Translations under genes and position numbers: made by a program
Part shown: piece by piece, positions 35,812-45,073 of the stretch
How the letters are laid out: every line of letters begins with the position of its first letter
Numbering within the stretch: the first letter of the stretch is position 1
NCBI GenBank assembly: GCA_963836015.1
Contig: CAWIIF010000015.1
Location: forward strand, 744,001-808,000
Direction: 5' to 3'
Source of the DNA: CAWCDJ01 sp963836015
Lineage (GTDB): Bacteria; Acidobacteriota; Terriglobia; Bryobacterales; Bryobacteraceae
DNA length: 64,000 nucleotides
The notes under the pieces: generated by a model
The model's database searches: none
Seen by the model: only the letters and a program-made list of their open reading frames with translations
Told to the model about the DNA's origin: nothing

Positions 35812-38800
35812 TCACTTCACCGCGTAGGTCAGCGGAGAGTTCGGGAGCGATGCGGCCGCGCTCGGGCCGTAAGTCTGCGTCCTGAACGTGGTCTGGACGA
35901 GTCCGCAGACGGAACCCGGAACGGAAGTTACGGTCAGCGATACGGCTGGCAGTGAGACAGCGGCCGCAGCAACTCCACCTTCCGGACACCCGGGATCGAC
36001 AGCGCCGGCGCCCGTGAGGTACAGCGTGAGCAGCGAACCCTCCTCCGCGGGGTTCTGCGCCGAATTGAGCGTGCCGTCCGCGTTCCTGGCGTAGGCTTGT
36101 CCGGCGGCGGATCCATCCGCGCTCCGGTAGCCGGGGTCGGCCGCCACATCCGCCACCACGGGCGCCGACACGGCGCCTTGAAACATGACCTGCACCGATG
36201 TGGAGGCCTTGCCGGCGAGGTCGTACGGTGCGATCGCCGTCACTCTTCCGGGCGCCACGGAGATCAAGGCAGCGGCCTCTCCGTCGAACAGAACCTGCGT
36301 CCCGGCAAGGGTGCGGGGCAGGGGCGCGGAAGGCGTCAGGGTCAGGTCCACGGGGTCCGCTGGCGCGATCCCGTCGGCGGTGACCAGCGTGATCTGGCCC
36401 GGCGAAACCGGTCCGCTGCGCAGCGTAAAGGCATTGCCGACGCTCCGTATCTCCACGGGCGCCCGAAAGGGGAGTTGGACTTTCGCCAGCAGCGCGTGCA
36501 CGCCCGCTGTCACGGTGGGAGGAGCAGGAAGGCCGCTGTACGGCGATACGGGCTGCATGGTCGAGCCGCCGATATAGGCGTTACCGTTGATATCCGTGGC
36601 GATGGGCGGCCCGTTGTTCCCCGGAGTCGATGTACGAGGCCAGCCGCAGCACCCCGCCGCCCGCGTCCAGCTCCGCAACGAACGACTTGTAGAACGCATA
36701 CTGCGGGCCGGATTGGAACGGAATCAACTGCGGGAACGGGTCCGAATCGGTGCTGCCCGTAATCCACACGTTGCCGGACGCATCGACCGACATGCCGCCG
36801 GCAACGTCGTAGCAGTCTCCGCCCAGGTACGTGGAGAAGACCGGATTGCCCGTGGCGTCGAGCTTGGTGACGAACGCATCGTCCATCAGGTACGACGTAA
36901 TGGTGCCGATAAAACCGGTCGCCACGCTCGAAGACGGGTACGCGCAGTGCGCAGCGAGCGATGTCTGGTAGGCGCCGGACGTCGTGGGGAAGTCTTTGGA
37001 CCGCGTGGTCCCCGACACGTAGATGTTGCCGGCCCCATCCACCGCAATGGCCGCGGCGGAATCGCTGTCGGTGCCGCCCAGGTAACCGGAGTAGATGAGT
37101 TTTCCGGAGGGATCGAACTTGCTCACCGTGGCGTCGCTCTCGCCGTGGAATGACGTCGCGGCGCCATTGCCCGTCAATGGAAAGTCGCGCGAAAAAGTGG
37201 TCCCGGCCACGATCACGTTGCCGGCGGAGTCTGCCGCCACCGACCGGCAGGAATCGCCGCCGCTTCCCCCGAGACGTTCCGAAAACAGGACGCCGCGGCC
37301 ATCCGGGGTCAGCCTGGTAACGAAACAGGCTGAGGGAGAAGAGGGCGACGATAGAATGCCGGTAACGGCCGCGCTGCCGTTCCGATCCACGGCGATCGAA
37401 GTGGATTGCCCGTTGACGGGCAGGAACGTCGAGTAGACCAGTTTCAGGGCCGGGTCAAATTTGGTCACGAAAGAATTGGTGGTTCCTCCCGGTGCGGTCA
37501 GAAGCGCTCCCGGCGTCACCGGGAAGTCCCGCGACGCAGTGGTGCCGGTCACGTAGATGTTGCCGGCCGGATCCGTGGCGATGCCCGATATGGCGGCTCC
37601 GCCTTGCCCTCCGAGATAGGTGGAGGATTGAATGGCGCCGCTCGAATCTACTTTGGTCACGAACGCTGCCGGCGCTCCGGAGGTGGCTGCGATGGCGCGT
37701 CCCGGAGTCTGCGGATCGAAGACCACGGTACTTGGCTGCCGTCCCAATGCCAGCGGTGTCCAGGTGGCGCCGCCGTCCTGGCTTCGCGCTGCGCCGGCAA
37801 GCACCACCGGCGGCTGCGCCGGGTCGAACGCAACGAATGGCGGCGGGTTGCCTTGAGTGTAGGGCAGGAGCAGACTCCAGGAGGCCCCGCCGTCCGTAGT
37901 GCCGTAGAGCCCGTCGAAACTCAGGACGAAAAGCTTGCCGGCCTGCGAAGGATCCGCCACCACCGCATAAGCGATCGTGAACGGCGTGGAAATCGCGCTC
38001 CAGTAGATGCCGCCATCGGTGCTCCGGAAAAGGTCGCAATGGTCCACCAGGTACACCGTATTGGGAGACCTGGTATCGAAGGCGACCGGCGAGGCCCAGG
38101 AAGAACAGTGGCTGTTCGGATCGAGAAGCGGCGGGGTGTACTGCGTCCAGCTTTGCCCGCCGTCGAAGGAGCGGAAATCCATGCCTGCGACCGCGGTGAA
38201 GAGGTGATCGGGGTGCAGCGGATCCATCCCCAGGTAAGCGGGTGGATTCTGGCCCTGGACGGGCGGAGTGACCGGATTCCAGCTCGCGCCCGAATCTTCC
38301 GTCTTGACGATCCCGTTGCTGGTCAGGGCGTATACGATGGACGGCTGCGCCGGGTTGATCGCCAGGGCCGTGGCGCCGCAAACCGGCGCAACGAAGACGC
38401 AGTTCGAAAGGCCGGTCGAGCCGGTGGCGGTCCAGGTCGCGCCGGCGTCGGTGCTCTTGAAAATGCCGGTGGTCCCGCCGGCGTACCAGGTTGCCGGCGT
38501 GCGGGTATCCACCGCCAGGGAGATCGGCGTTCCCGACGGAAGATTGCTCAGGGGAGACCAGGTGCGCCCGGCATCCAGGGTAACGGCAAAATGGGTGGCC
38601 GTGTTGGATGTGCCGTTGGTGACCGGGTAATCGTAAGACGAGGTGCTTCCGGCGAAAACCACGTAGCCCGAAGGGTCGCTGGCGATTGCCGCAATGCTCT
38701 CGTTGCCGCTGCCTCCAAAGGTCTTGTGGAAAACCAGCGCGGACGTCGCGCACCAGGCGGGGAGAACAAGGAAAACCAGCAAGCCGGCCAAGAATCTCAT
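35812..38800 (-). CDS. Exported BNR/SBBP-repeat protein with TIGR03437-like C-terminus, one frameshift
   Basis: About 995 residues once corrected. Signal peptide MRFLAGLLVFLVLPAWCATS; then an SBBP-like start (FHKTFGGSGNESIAAIASDPSG); BNR repeats (GIFKSTDAGATWTATG, DLFRSTDGGIYW); a run of SBBP repeats (ISGIATDPAGNIYVTGTTASRDFPVTPGA and several more); and a C-terminal TIGR03437-like domain (NAFTLRSGPVSPGQITLV ... VTAIAPYDLAGKASTSVQV ... GTLNSAQNPAEEGSLLTLYLTGAG). The frame breaks at the CCCC run 36619-36622 (plus strand); removing one base gives SYIDSGNNGPPIATDINGNAYIGGS without interruption. Probably a sequence error rather than decay. Secreted or surface-exposed; function unknown. Confidence 0.85.
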
Positions 38801-38844
38801 TCGATAGGAGCCCGTGACCCCAATCGATCGTACAACACGCCGCG

Positions 38845-40734
38845 CTAATGGATCAGGTGGGCCGCCACGAACGCGCCGGCATACGCCAGCACGGTCATAT
38901 AGGCGAACTGCAGGGCCGGCCACTTCCACCCGCCGGTCTCCCGCCGCACCACCGCGATGGTCGAGATACATTGCATGGCGAAGGCAAAGAAGATCAGAAG
39001 GGCGAAAGCCCCTCCCGGTGTGAGGTCCTGGCGCAGCGCCTGTTCCAGCCCCAGTTTCTGGGCGTCCGGATCCATACCGTAGATCGTGCCGAGCGTCGCG
39101 ATGATGGTCTCCCGGGCGGCGAGCGAGGTGATAAGGCCGACGCCGATCTTCCAGTTGAAGCCCAGCGGCTTGATGACCGGCTCGATCGTCCGTCCCACCG
39201 TGCCGGCCAGGCTGTCGGCGATTTGCGGGGCGTGGCCGTGCTGCAGCGGCACGTTGGCCATCACCCACAGCACGACCGTCACCAGTAAAATCACCGTGCC
39301 CGCGCGGTGCAGAAACACCCTGGCGCGATCGTACAGGCGCAGCCCGAGGGATTGGAGGGTGGGCCAGCGGTAGGAAGGCATCTCCAACAGAAACGGAGTG
39401 CGTCCGCTCTTCAGCACGGAAGACTTCAACAGCCGCGCGGTTGCCACCGCCGAGAGGAAGCCGAGCGCATATAGCCCGACCATAGCGGCCGTCCGGGCCG
39501 TCAAGAACGGACCCAGCAGGTGACTGTTGGGAATGAAGGCCGCGATTACCAGGGCGTAGACCGGCAGCCGCGCCGAACAGGTCATCAGGGGCGCGATCAG
39601 AATGGTGGCGAAGCGGTCGCGCTTGTTCTCGATCGTGCGGGTCGACATGATCGCCGGCACCGCGCAGGCGTGCGCCGAGAGCAGGGGGATGAACGATTTG
39701 CCCTGCAGCCCGACTCTGGCCATAGTGCGGTCGGCGATCAGCGCGGCGCGCGCGAGGTAGCCCGAATCTTCCAGGATCCCGATGAACAGGAACAGCAGCA
39801 GCACCTGGGGTAGAAAGACCACTACGGAGCCGACGCCTGCCCACACTCCGTCGAGCAGCAGCGAGCGCAGCAGGCCGTCCGGCAGCGCCAGCTTTAACCA
39901 GTTTCCAGAAGTGCTGATGAGCCACGCGACCGCGTCTTTGGAAGGATCGGCCACGCTGAAAATCGCCTGGAACACCGCCAGCACCACCAGCACGAAGATC
40001 AGGGGGCCGGCCACCGGATGCAGGAAGACGGCATCCAGCCGGCGAGTCCAGCGGGGTGGAATCGGCGCGCGGTAAGCGGCCTCGCCGCTCACTCGGCCGG
40101 CCCACTCGCGGCACTTCGGGACATCCTGGAGGATCGGTAGCTCGCGGGGGGCCGGCTTGGGCATGACGCCCGCGAGGAACTCCGTGACGCGCTCGACTCC
40201 TTCGCCGCTCCGCGCGCTGACGAGCGCCACCGGCGCACCCAACTCCGCCGAGAGCGCCTGGGCATCGATCTTCCCGCTCCGGCTGCGCAGGTCGTCGGAG
40301 AAGTTCAGGACCACCAGGGTCGGCACGCCCAGCGACAAGATCGGCGCCGCCAGCATCAGGTGCCGCCCGAGGTTGGTGGAATCGAGCACCAGCAGGACGG
40401 CTTCCGGCCGCGGTGTGTCCTCGCGCTTTCCGGTCAGCACATCGTGAGCGACCTGCTCGTCTTCCGAACGAGGCAAGAGACTGTAGACACCGGGCAGGTC
40501 GATGATCTGTACGGCGCGGCCGTCCGGAAGCTCGGCGATCCCCGTGTGCTGCTCGACCGTGACGCCTGGGAAGTTGGCCACTTTCTGGCGCAGCCCGGTG
40601 AGCCGGTTAAAGAGAGTCGTCTTCCCGGAATTGGGAGGGCCGATCAGGGCTACCGTCCGCGTCGCGACCGTCGATGCCGGAAACTGCAGGACAGCGGTCG
40701 AGCCGCAGCCGTGGCAGTCGCTGCACTCGCTCAT
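38845..40734 (-). CDS. feoB: Ferrous iron transporter FeoB
   Basis: A 629-residue Fe(II) permease. The N-terminal Cys motif MSECSDCHGCG precedes a G-protein domain: GPPNSGKTTLFNRLTG (G1), FPGVTVEQ (G2), DLPGVYSL (G3), VLNFSDD (unusual G4; NxxD is normal) and SARSGEG (G5). The membrane domain contains the two GATE motifs (SVVVFLPQVLLLFLFIGILEDSGYLARAA and the C-terminal SLAARETIIATLGTIYG), and SAHACAVPAIMSTR. The length is somewhat below that of E. coli FeoB. The start overlaps the feoA stop (ATGA). No FeoC is seen. Confidence 0.95.
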   Translation of the reverse strand: MSECSDCHGCGSTAVLQFPASTVATRTVALIGPPNSGKTTLFNRLTGLRQKVANFPGVTVEQHTGIAELPDGRAVQIIDLPGVYSLLPRSEDEQVAHDVLTGKREDTPRPEAVLLVLDSTNLGRHLMLAAPILSLGVPTLVVLNFSDDLRSRSGKIDAQALSAELGAPVALVSARSGEGVERVTEFLAGVMPKPAPRELPILQDVPKCREWAGRVSGEAAYRAPIPPRWTRRLDAVFLHPVAGPLIFVLVVLAVFQAIFSVADPSKDAVAWLISTSGNWLKLALPDGLLRSLLLDGVWAGVGSVVVFLPQVLLLFLFIGILEDSGYLARAALIADRTMARVGLQGKSFIPLLSAHACAVPAIMSTRTIENKRDRFATILIAPLMTCSARLPVYALVIAAFIPNSHLLGPFLTARTAAMVGLYALGFLSAVATARLLKSSVLKSGRTPFLLEMPSYRWPTLQSLGLRLYDRARVFLHRAGTVILLVTVVLWVMANVPLQHGHAPQIADSLAGTVGRTIEPVIKPLGFNWKIGVGLITSLAARETIIATLGTIYGMDPDAQKLGLEQALRQDLTPGGAFALLIFFAFAMQCISTIAVVRRETGGWKWPALQFAYMTVLAYAGAFVAAHLIH

Positions 40735-41039
40735 CGATTCCTCGAACTCCCCGGGCGGTCGCGCCGGATCTTCAAGCGTTTGGCAGTTTCGCGGCGCAAG
40801 GCGACTTCCGAGCCATCCACTTGAAACACGCGGGGGTCGCCGCCGGGCGCGCTTTGCCCCGCGGTGACGCGTGCGCCGGGCAGGAATCCGAGCTCCATCA
40901 GGCGGCGTGCATCATCGCCGGGCAGATCGATGCGATCCAGGATGGCCGCGTCGCCGCGGCGCAGGTCAACCAGTGTGGCGGACAACGCGCCGCTGCCGGG
41001 AAGGGTCTCTTGTTGGATGCTGTTGCCACTCAGTTGCAT
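40731..41039 (-). CDS. feoA: FeoA-domain protein
   Basis: A 102-residue SH3-like FeoA protein: LVDLRRGDAAILDRIDLPGDDARRLMELGFLPGARVTAGQSAPGGDPRVFQVDGSEVALRRETAKRLKIRR shows the RRLMELGFLPG and VALRRETAKRL signatures. FeoA is a small cytoplasmic regulator of FeoB. It overlaps feoB by 4 bases. The ATG at 41039 lies only about 9 bases after a good -10 hexamer and has no Shine-Dalgarno, so translation may be leaderless. An in-frame ATG at 41123 would place the promoter inside the gene and is disfavoured. Confidence 0.88.
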   Translation of the reverse strand: MQLSGNSIQQETLPGSGALSATLVDLRRGDAAILDRIDLPGDDARRLMELGFLPGARVTAGQSAPGGDPRVFQVDGSEVALRRETAKRLKIRRDRPGSSRNR

Positions 41040-41048
41040 CTTGGTTTC

Positions 41049-41077
41049 AGTATGCGGAAGTCCGAAATCCTTGTCAA
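41049..41077 (-). promoter_or_regulatory. Candidate sigma-70 promoter of feoAB
   Basis: On the minus strand TTGACA (41077-41072) is followed after 17 bases by CATACT (41054-41049). The -35 is perfect and the -10 matches four of six. Transcription would start within a few bases of the feoA ATG at 41039. No Fur box was recognised by eye. Confidence 0.55.
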
Positions 41078-41158
41078 TACCCGCAACAGCGGGGCGAGCC
41101 TTATTTTTCGGCCCCTGTTTCAAGCAGCCTCCAAGTGGTCCAGAATAAAGGATAACAG

Positions 41159-41635
41159 ATGACCGCTCCGATTGTGATCAGGCGCTTCCGCGCGAAAGAT
41201 CTCGATTGTATCTTGCTGATCGAAAATGCCAGTTTTGGCAAAGATGCATACGATCGCAACTTGTTTGCAGATTTTCTCGACAAATGCGGGGACCTTTTCC
41301 TGGTCGCCGAAAGGGAGGGCCGCATCTGCGGGTACCTGGTTGCCTGCGTCCGCGGTGGGGCGCCTAGGGGTGTCCGAACTGCTGAACTAGTGTCGGTGGC
41401 CACCGATCCTCAGTTCCGCGGGCTAGGGGTCGCCTCCTGTCTGATGGGCAGCACTCTCCGCCGTCTGCGGCGGCGGCGAGTCGATCGCCTGATCCTGATG
41501 GTGCGGATCACTAACGACCCGGCTTGCGCCTTCTACGCCAAATACGGATTCCGGCGGGTCCGGGTAGTGCCGCGGTACTACGAAGATGGCGGCGACGGCC
41601 TCCTGATGACGCTGCAACTGAGGCCCGAATGTTAA
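41159..41635 (+). CDS. GNAT family N-acetyltransferase (RimI-like)
   Basis: A 158-residue acetyltransferase: IRRFRAKDLDCILLIENASF (N-terminal strand/helix), LVSVATDPQFRGLGVASCLM with the acetyl-CoA loop RGLGVA, and NDPACAFYAKYGFRRVRVVPRYYEDGGDGLLM. The layout resembles RimI-type protein N-terminal acetyltransferases, but the substrate cannot be deduced. AAAGGA lies 8 bases before the ATG. Divergent from feoAB. Confidence 0.87.
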   Translation: MTAPIVIRRFRAKDLDCILLIENASFGKDAYDRNLFADFLDKCGDLFLVAEREGRICGYLVACVRGGAPRGVRTAELVSVATDPQFRGLGVASCLMGSTLRRLRRRRVDRLILMVRITNDPACAFYAKYGFRRVRVVPRYYEDGGDGLLMTLQLRPEC

Positions 41636-41702
41636 GAACGTGAAGACTGGCCCGCCTCCCCGCTTTTGCGGAACGTGCCGGAAGCGGCAGCGTCCAACAG
41701 GC

Positions 41703-42476
41703 ATGAGCAGGTTAACCCGGCGCGACGCGTTGCTCCTGGCCGGGAGCATCTGGATCGGCTCGACGCGGTTGCACGCATCGAGTGGAGATTTCTGGAATAA
41801 GAAGCCGCCTTCCGAGTGGAGCGCGGATGAAGTCAGCCGGCTGTTGAACAAGTCCCCCTGGGCAAAAGAGGTCACCGCGCAGTATACAGGGGGCGCGGGA
41901 CGCCAGGGTGGCGGAGGGCAGGGCGGCGGATACCCGGGCGGCGGTTATCCAGGTGGCGGTTACCCAGGCGGCGGCATGGGCGGCCCGCGAATCGGGATAG
42001 GCGGGTTGGGCATTCCTATGGGGCGGGGCCGTATGCCGGGCGGCGGCGGCCGGGGCCGGACCGCCAGTAACTATCAGGGAGTCGTCCGGTGGGAGAGCGC
42101 GAAGCCCATTCGCGAGGCCGACAAGCTACCGCTGCCGGACTCATTCGCCGATCATTACGTCATCAGCGTCAGCGGAATTCCGATGTACGGCGGCCGCCGC
42201 TCCATGGGCGATGACGAATCCACCGACCATCCTCAGGACGATCGATTCGACGAGTTGAAGCAGTTCACGCGCCTACAACCGAAGGGAAAGGAGATCGCTC
42301 AGCCCGGCGTCGTCGTCCAGCAGGGCGGTACCTATCTCTTCGGCTTCTCCAAGGCGTCGCTCGATCTGTCGGCCGACGACAAGGAGTTCGACTTTTCCAC
42401 CCAGATGGGCGCCCTGGCCGTCAAGGCGAAGTTCGTCTCGAAGGAGATGTTCTACCAGGGACGGCTGGCGCTGTAG
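41703..42476 (+). CDS. Exported protein with Gly-rich GGGYP repeats
   Basis: A 257-residue protein with a Tat-type signal (SRLTRRDALLLAGSIWIG, cleavage near HASS). The segment DFWNKKPPSEWSADEVSRLLNKSPWAKEVTAQY recurs in acidobacterial hypotheticals. A Gly-rich linker with GGGYPGGGYPGGGYPGGG (about residues 72-95) and GRMPGGGGRGR follows. A C-terminal globular part ends KEFDFSTQMGALAVKAKFVSKEMFYQGRLAL. No function is recognised. Its 3' end overlaps the convergent gene at 42421 by 56 bases. Confidence 0.75.
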   Translation: MSRLTRRDALLLAGSIWIGSTRLHASSGDFWNKKPPSEWSADEVSRLLNKSPWAKEVTAQYTGGAGRQGGGGQGGGYPGGGYPGGGYPGGGMGGPRIGIGGLGIPMGRGRMPGGGGRGRTASNYQGVVRWESAKPIREADKLPLPDSFADHYVISVSGIPMYGGRRSMGDDESTDHPQDDRFDELKQFTRLQPKGKEIAQPGVVVQQGGTYLFGFSKASLDLSADDKEFDFSTQMGALAVKAKFVSKEMFYQGRLAL

Positions 42477-43140
42477 AAGGGTCCGGCTTGTGCTGAAGCC
42501 GCCGCTTGACGTCCGGCCAGAACTCCTTGAGCACGTTCGAGACGGCGTCGGTGCCCACGGCGATCGCCAACCGCCCGGCATTGTCCGAGGCGTTGCGGGT
42601 ATCCGGGTAATAAGCATTGGAGAGTCCCACCGAAATCGAGTTGCCGCTCCACTCCGAGAAGTTGAACGCTCGCCGGCCCGAGTCGTTCTTGGTGATCACC
42701 ACACGGCTCACCGCATAGCAAAACCGGTGACCGAAGCTACCTTTGCCAAGACGGAAATACCGCGGATCCTGATGCAGCAGGGAAGGCATGATCCCTTCCG
42801 CGAACATATTGCCTGACAACTGGTCGCCGTAGGCTCCGGCATAACGCTTACCGTAGCCGGACATCCCCTGGCCGAACGAAGGGTTTTGATTCTCGAGCTG
42901 GTAGAGGCCGGCAAAGGCGCCGGCGGTGAGAAATACCGGCCAGTCGAAGGAGTCCTGTTTCGCGATCTTCATCTTCTCCCTGCGGGAGATGGGATGGAAC
43001 GGATCGGACGCTTCCGCGGTCCGGTAGTTGGGAATGACACCGAAAACACGTTTGTCGCGGTTGGCGGACCCCGTGGTCTGGGCGTGCACAAACCCGGTTC
43101 CGATCAGGAGAGCCGCGGAAAGAAGCCTGAAGGCAGTCAT
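42421..43140 (-). CDS. Exported protein of unknown function
   Basis: A 239-residue protein with signal peptide MTAFRLLSAALLIGTGFVHAQ. Characteristic stretches are RDKRVFGVIPNYRTAEASDPFHPISRREKMKIAKQDSFDW, GMSGYGKRYAGAYGDQ, EGIMPSLLHQDPRYFRLGKGSFGHR and NFSEWSGNSISVGLSNAYYP. Similar proteins are annotated hypothetical in Acidobacteria; no catalytic motif is evident. The hydrophobic/aromatic pattern could be a small outer-membrane or periplasmic protein (inference). It overlaps its convergent neighbour by 56 bases. Confidence 0.75.
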   Translation of the reverse strand: MTAFRLLSAALLIGTGFVHAQTTGSANRDKRVFGVIPNYRTAEASDPFHPISRREKMKIAKQDSFDWPVFLTAGAFAGLYQLENQNPSFGQGMSGYGKRYAGAYGDQLSGNMFAEGIMPSLLHQDPRYFRLGKGSFGHRFCYAVSRVVITKNDSGRRAFNFSEWSGNSISVGLSNAYYPDTRNASDNAGRLAIAVGTDAVSNVLKEFWPDVKRRLQHKPDPSTAPAVPGRTSPSRRTSP

Positions 43141-43219
43141 TATGTAGATGCCGATGCAGCCGGCCGTCGGATGTCTCGGAGGAAAAGGGCCATTGCGGAC
43201 GCTTTGTTACACTGAACGG

Positions 43220-44242
43220 GTGGCGCCCCCAAAAATCATCCTGACCGGCGATCGCCCCACCGGCCCGCTGCATCTCGGACATTACGTCGGCTCACTCAGG
43301 CAGCGGGTGGAATTGCAGCGCGAGTATCGCACCTACATTATTATTGCGGACGCACAGGCGCTTACCGACAATGCCGAGGATCCGGACAAGATCCGGCGCA
43401 ATATTCTGGAAGTGGTGCTGGATTACCTGGCGGTCGGCATCGACCCTTCGGTTTCCACGATTTTCATTCAGTCGCTCGTGCCGCAGCTCTACGAGCTGAC
43501 GGCGTATTACCTCAACCTGGTCACGGTTGCCCGTTTACAGAGGAATCCTACGGTGAAGGATGAGATCCAGCAGCGGGGATTCGGAGGCAGCATCCCGGCC
43601 GGATTCTTCTGCTATCCGGTCAGCCAGGCCGCGGACATCACCGCATTCAAGGCGCACCTGGTGCCGGTCGGGCAGGACCAGTTGCCGATGATCGAGCAGA
43701 CCACCGAAATCGTCCGCAGCTTCAATCGTATTTATAACTGCTCGGTCCTGGTCGAGCCGGAAGCGCTGCTCTCGCGGGTTCCACGGCTTCCCGGGACGGA
43801 CGGCAAGGGGAAGATGAGCAAATCGCTCGGAAACGTGATCTCGCTGTGCGACAGCGCCGACGACATCCGCAAGAAGATTCGCGGCATGTATACCGATCCA
43901 AAGCACTTGCGAGTCGAAGATCCGGGCACCGTGGAAGGCAATCCGGTTTTCTCGTATCTGGACGCATTCGACCCCGACCAGGCGGCCCTGGCCGAGATGA
44001 AGGCGCACTATGAGCGGGGCGGCCTGGGCGACACCGCGGTGAAACGAAGGCTGCTCGACGTTCTGCTGGCGGAGCTGGATCCCATCCGCGCCCGCCGCGA
44101 GGAATTCGCCAAGGACCGCGGGGAAGTGATGCGCATTGTGGAGAAGGGGACGGAGGTGGCATGCGCCGCGGCGGCGCAAACGCTGGCCGACGTACGCCGC
44201 GCCATGGGCATCGACTACCTGACGCCATCCACCGCGCAGTAG
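43220..44242 (+). CDS. trpS: Tryptophanyl-tRNA synthetase
   Basis: A 340-residue class Ic aminoacyl-tRNA synthetase: TGDRPTGPLHLGHYVGSL (HIGH-type motif), FCYPVSQAADITAFKAHLVPVGQDQLPMIEQT and the KMSKS loop GTDGKGKMSKSLGN. It starts with GTG at 43220. A TACACT hexamer ends 6 bases upstream and no Shine-Dalgarno is present, so it looks leaderless. In this genome trpS lies directly upstream of rplA, where rplK is normally found. Confidence 0.95.
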   Translation: MAPPKIILTGDRPTGPLHLGHYVGSLRQRVELQREYRTYIIIADAQALTDNAEDPDKIRRNILEVVLDYLAVGIDPSVSTIFIQSLVPQLYELTAYYLNLVTVARLQRNPTVKDEIQQRGFGGSIPAGFFCYPVSQAADITAFKAHLVPVGQDQLPMIEQTTEIVRSFNRIYNCSVLVEPEALLSRVPRLPGTDGKGKMSKSLGNVISLCDSADDIRKKIRGMYTDPKHLRVEDPGTVEGNPVFSYLDAFDPDQAALAEMKAHYERGGLGDTAVKRRLLDVLLAELDPIRARREEFAKDRGEVMRIVEKGTEVACAAAAQTLADVRRAMGIDYLTPSTAQ

Positions 44243-44269
44243 ACACTCGAGCCCGCGTTCTGGTACACT
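44240..44269 (+). promoter_or_regulatory. Candidate sigma-70 promoter of the rplA-rplJ-rplL operon
   Basis: TAGACA (44240-44245), an 18-base spacer and TACACT (44264-44269) preceded by TGG (extended -10). It starts at the trpS stop region and predicts transcript initiation near 44276, giving a leader of about 70 bases before rplA. Confidence 0.5.
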
Positions 44270-44293
44270 GGCCAATGTCCCTTTAAAAGCTCA

Positions 44294-44334
44294 GTGGGAG
44301 GTTCGTTTGCCTTTTGAGCGAACCGCTTGCACCA
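44294..44334 (+). promoter_or_regulatory. Candidate leader hairpin upstream of rplA
   Basis: GTGGGAGGTTCG, a 13-base loop and CGAACCGCTTGCACC form a stem (GGTTCG 44300-44305 with CGAACC 44319-44324), flanked by GTGGGAG and CTTGCACC. Its position suggests an autoregulatory protein-binding site, most simply for L1; this is inferred from place and shape only. Confidence 0.4.
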
Positions 44335-44344
44335 ATGAGGAACT

Positions 44345-45055
44345 ATGGCTCGTAAACCAGGCAAACAGTACCAATCCGCGTCGAAGCAGGTCGAATCCAA
44401 GGAATACCAGTTGGAAGAGGCCATTCCGCTTCTCAAGAAAATCAAGTTCGCCAAGTTCGATGAGACCGTGGAAATCCACATGCGTCTCGGCGTCGACCCC
44501 AAGCATGCCGACCAGATGGTTCGCGGCACGGTGGTCATGCCCAACGGACTCGGCAAGGCGAAGACGGTCCTCGTGATCGCGAGCGGCGATAAGCAGCGGG
44601 AAGCCACCGAAGCCGGGGCGGATTTCGTCGGCGGCGAGGACATGGTGAACAAGATCCAGTCCGAAAGCTGGACGGCTTTCGATGCGGTCATCGCCACGCC
44701 GGACATGATGCGTTCGGTCGGAAAGCTCGGCAAAATCCTCGGCCCGCGCGGTCTCATGCCCAATCCCAAGACCGGCACGGTCACGACCGATGTCACTAAA
44801 GCGGTGAAGGAAGTGAAGGCCGGCAAGGTGGAATTCCGCGTGGACAAGACCGGGATCATCCACGCCCCGGTCGGCAAGCTGAGCTTCTCGCAGGACAAAC
44901 TGGTGGAGAACGCCTCCACCCTGATCACGGCGGTCATCAAAGCGAAGCCGGCGGTGGCCAAAGGCAAGTACGTGAGGAGCACGACCATCTGCTCCACCAT
45001 GAGCCCCGGCGTCGCCGTCGACACGACTCCGTTCAGCGTTAAGGCGGCGGTCTGA
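44345..45055 (+). CDS. rplA: 50S ribosomal protein L1
   Basis: A 236-residue L1 protein: YQLEEAIPLLKKIKFAKFDETVEIHMRLGVDPKHADQMVRGTVVMPNGLGK, VIATPDMMRSVGKLGKILGPRGLMPNPKTGTVT and VEFRVDKTGIIHAPVGKLSF are diagnostic. GAGG precedes the ATG. It is the first ribosomal gene of the cluster; rplK, nusG and secE are not upstream. L1 can repress its own operon in other bacteria, and a leader hairpin lies upstream. Confidence 0.97.
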   Translation: MARKPGKQYQSASKQVESKEYQLEEAIPLLKKIKFAKFDETVEIHMRLGVDPKHADQMVRGTVVMPNGLGKAKTVLVIASGDKQREATEAGADFVGGEDMVNKIQSESWTAFDAVIATPDMMRSVGKLGKILGPRGLMPNPKTGTVTTDVTKAVKEVKAGKVEFRVDKTGIIHAPVGKLSFSQDKLVENASTLITAVIKAKPAVAKGKYVRSTTICSTMSPGVAVDTTPFSVKAAV

Positions 45056-45073
45056 CGCCGGACAGGTGCTTTC

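Noticed and set aside
38801..40114. Upstream extension of the SBBP gene frame across feoB
   Set aside because: It overlaps the certain feoB gene; the signal peptide at 38800 marks the true start.
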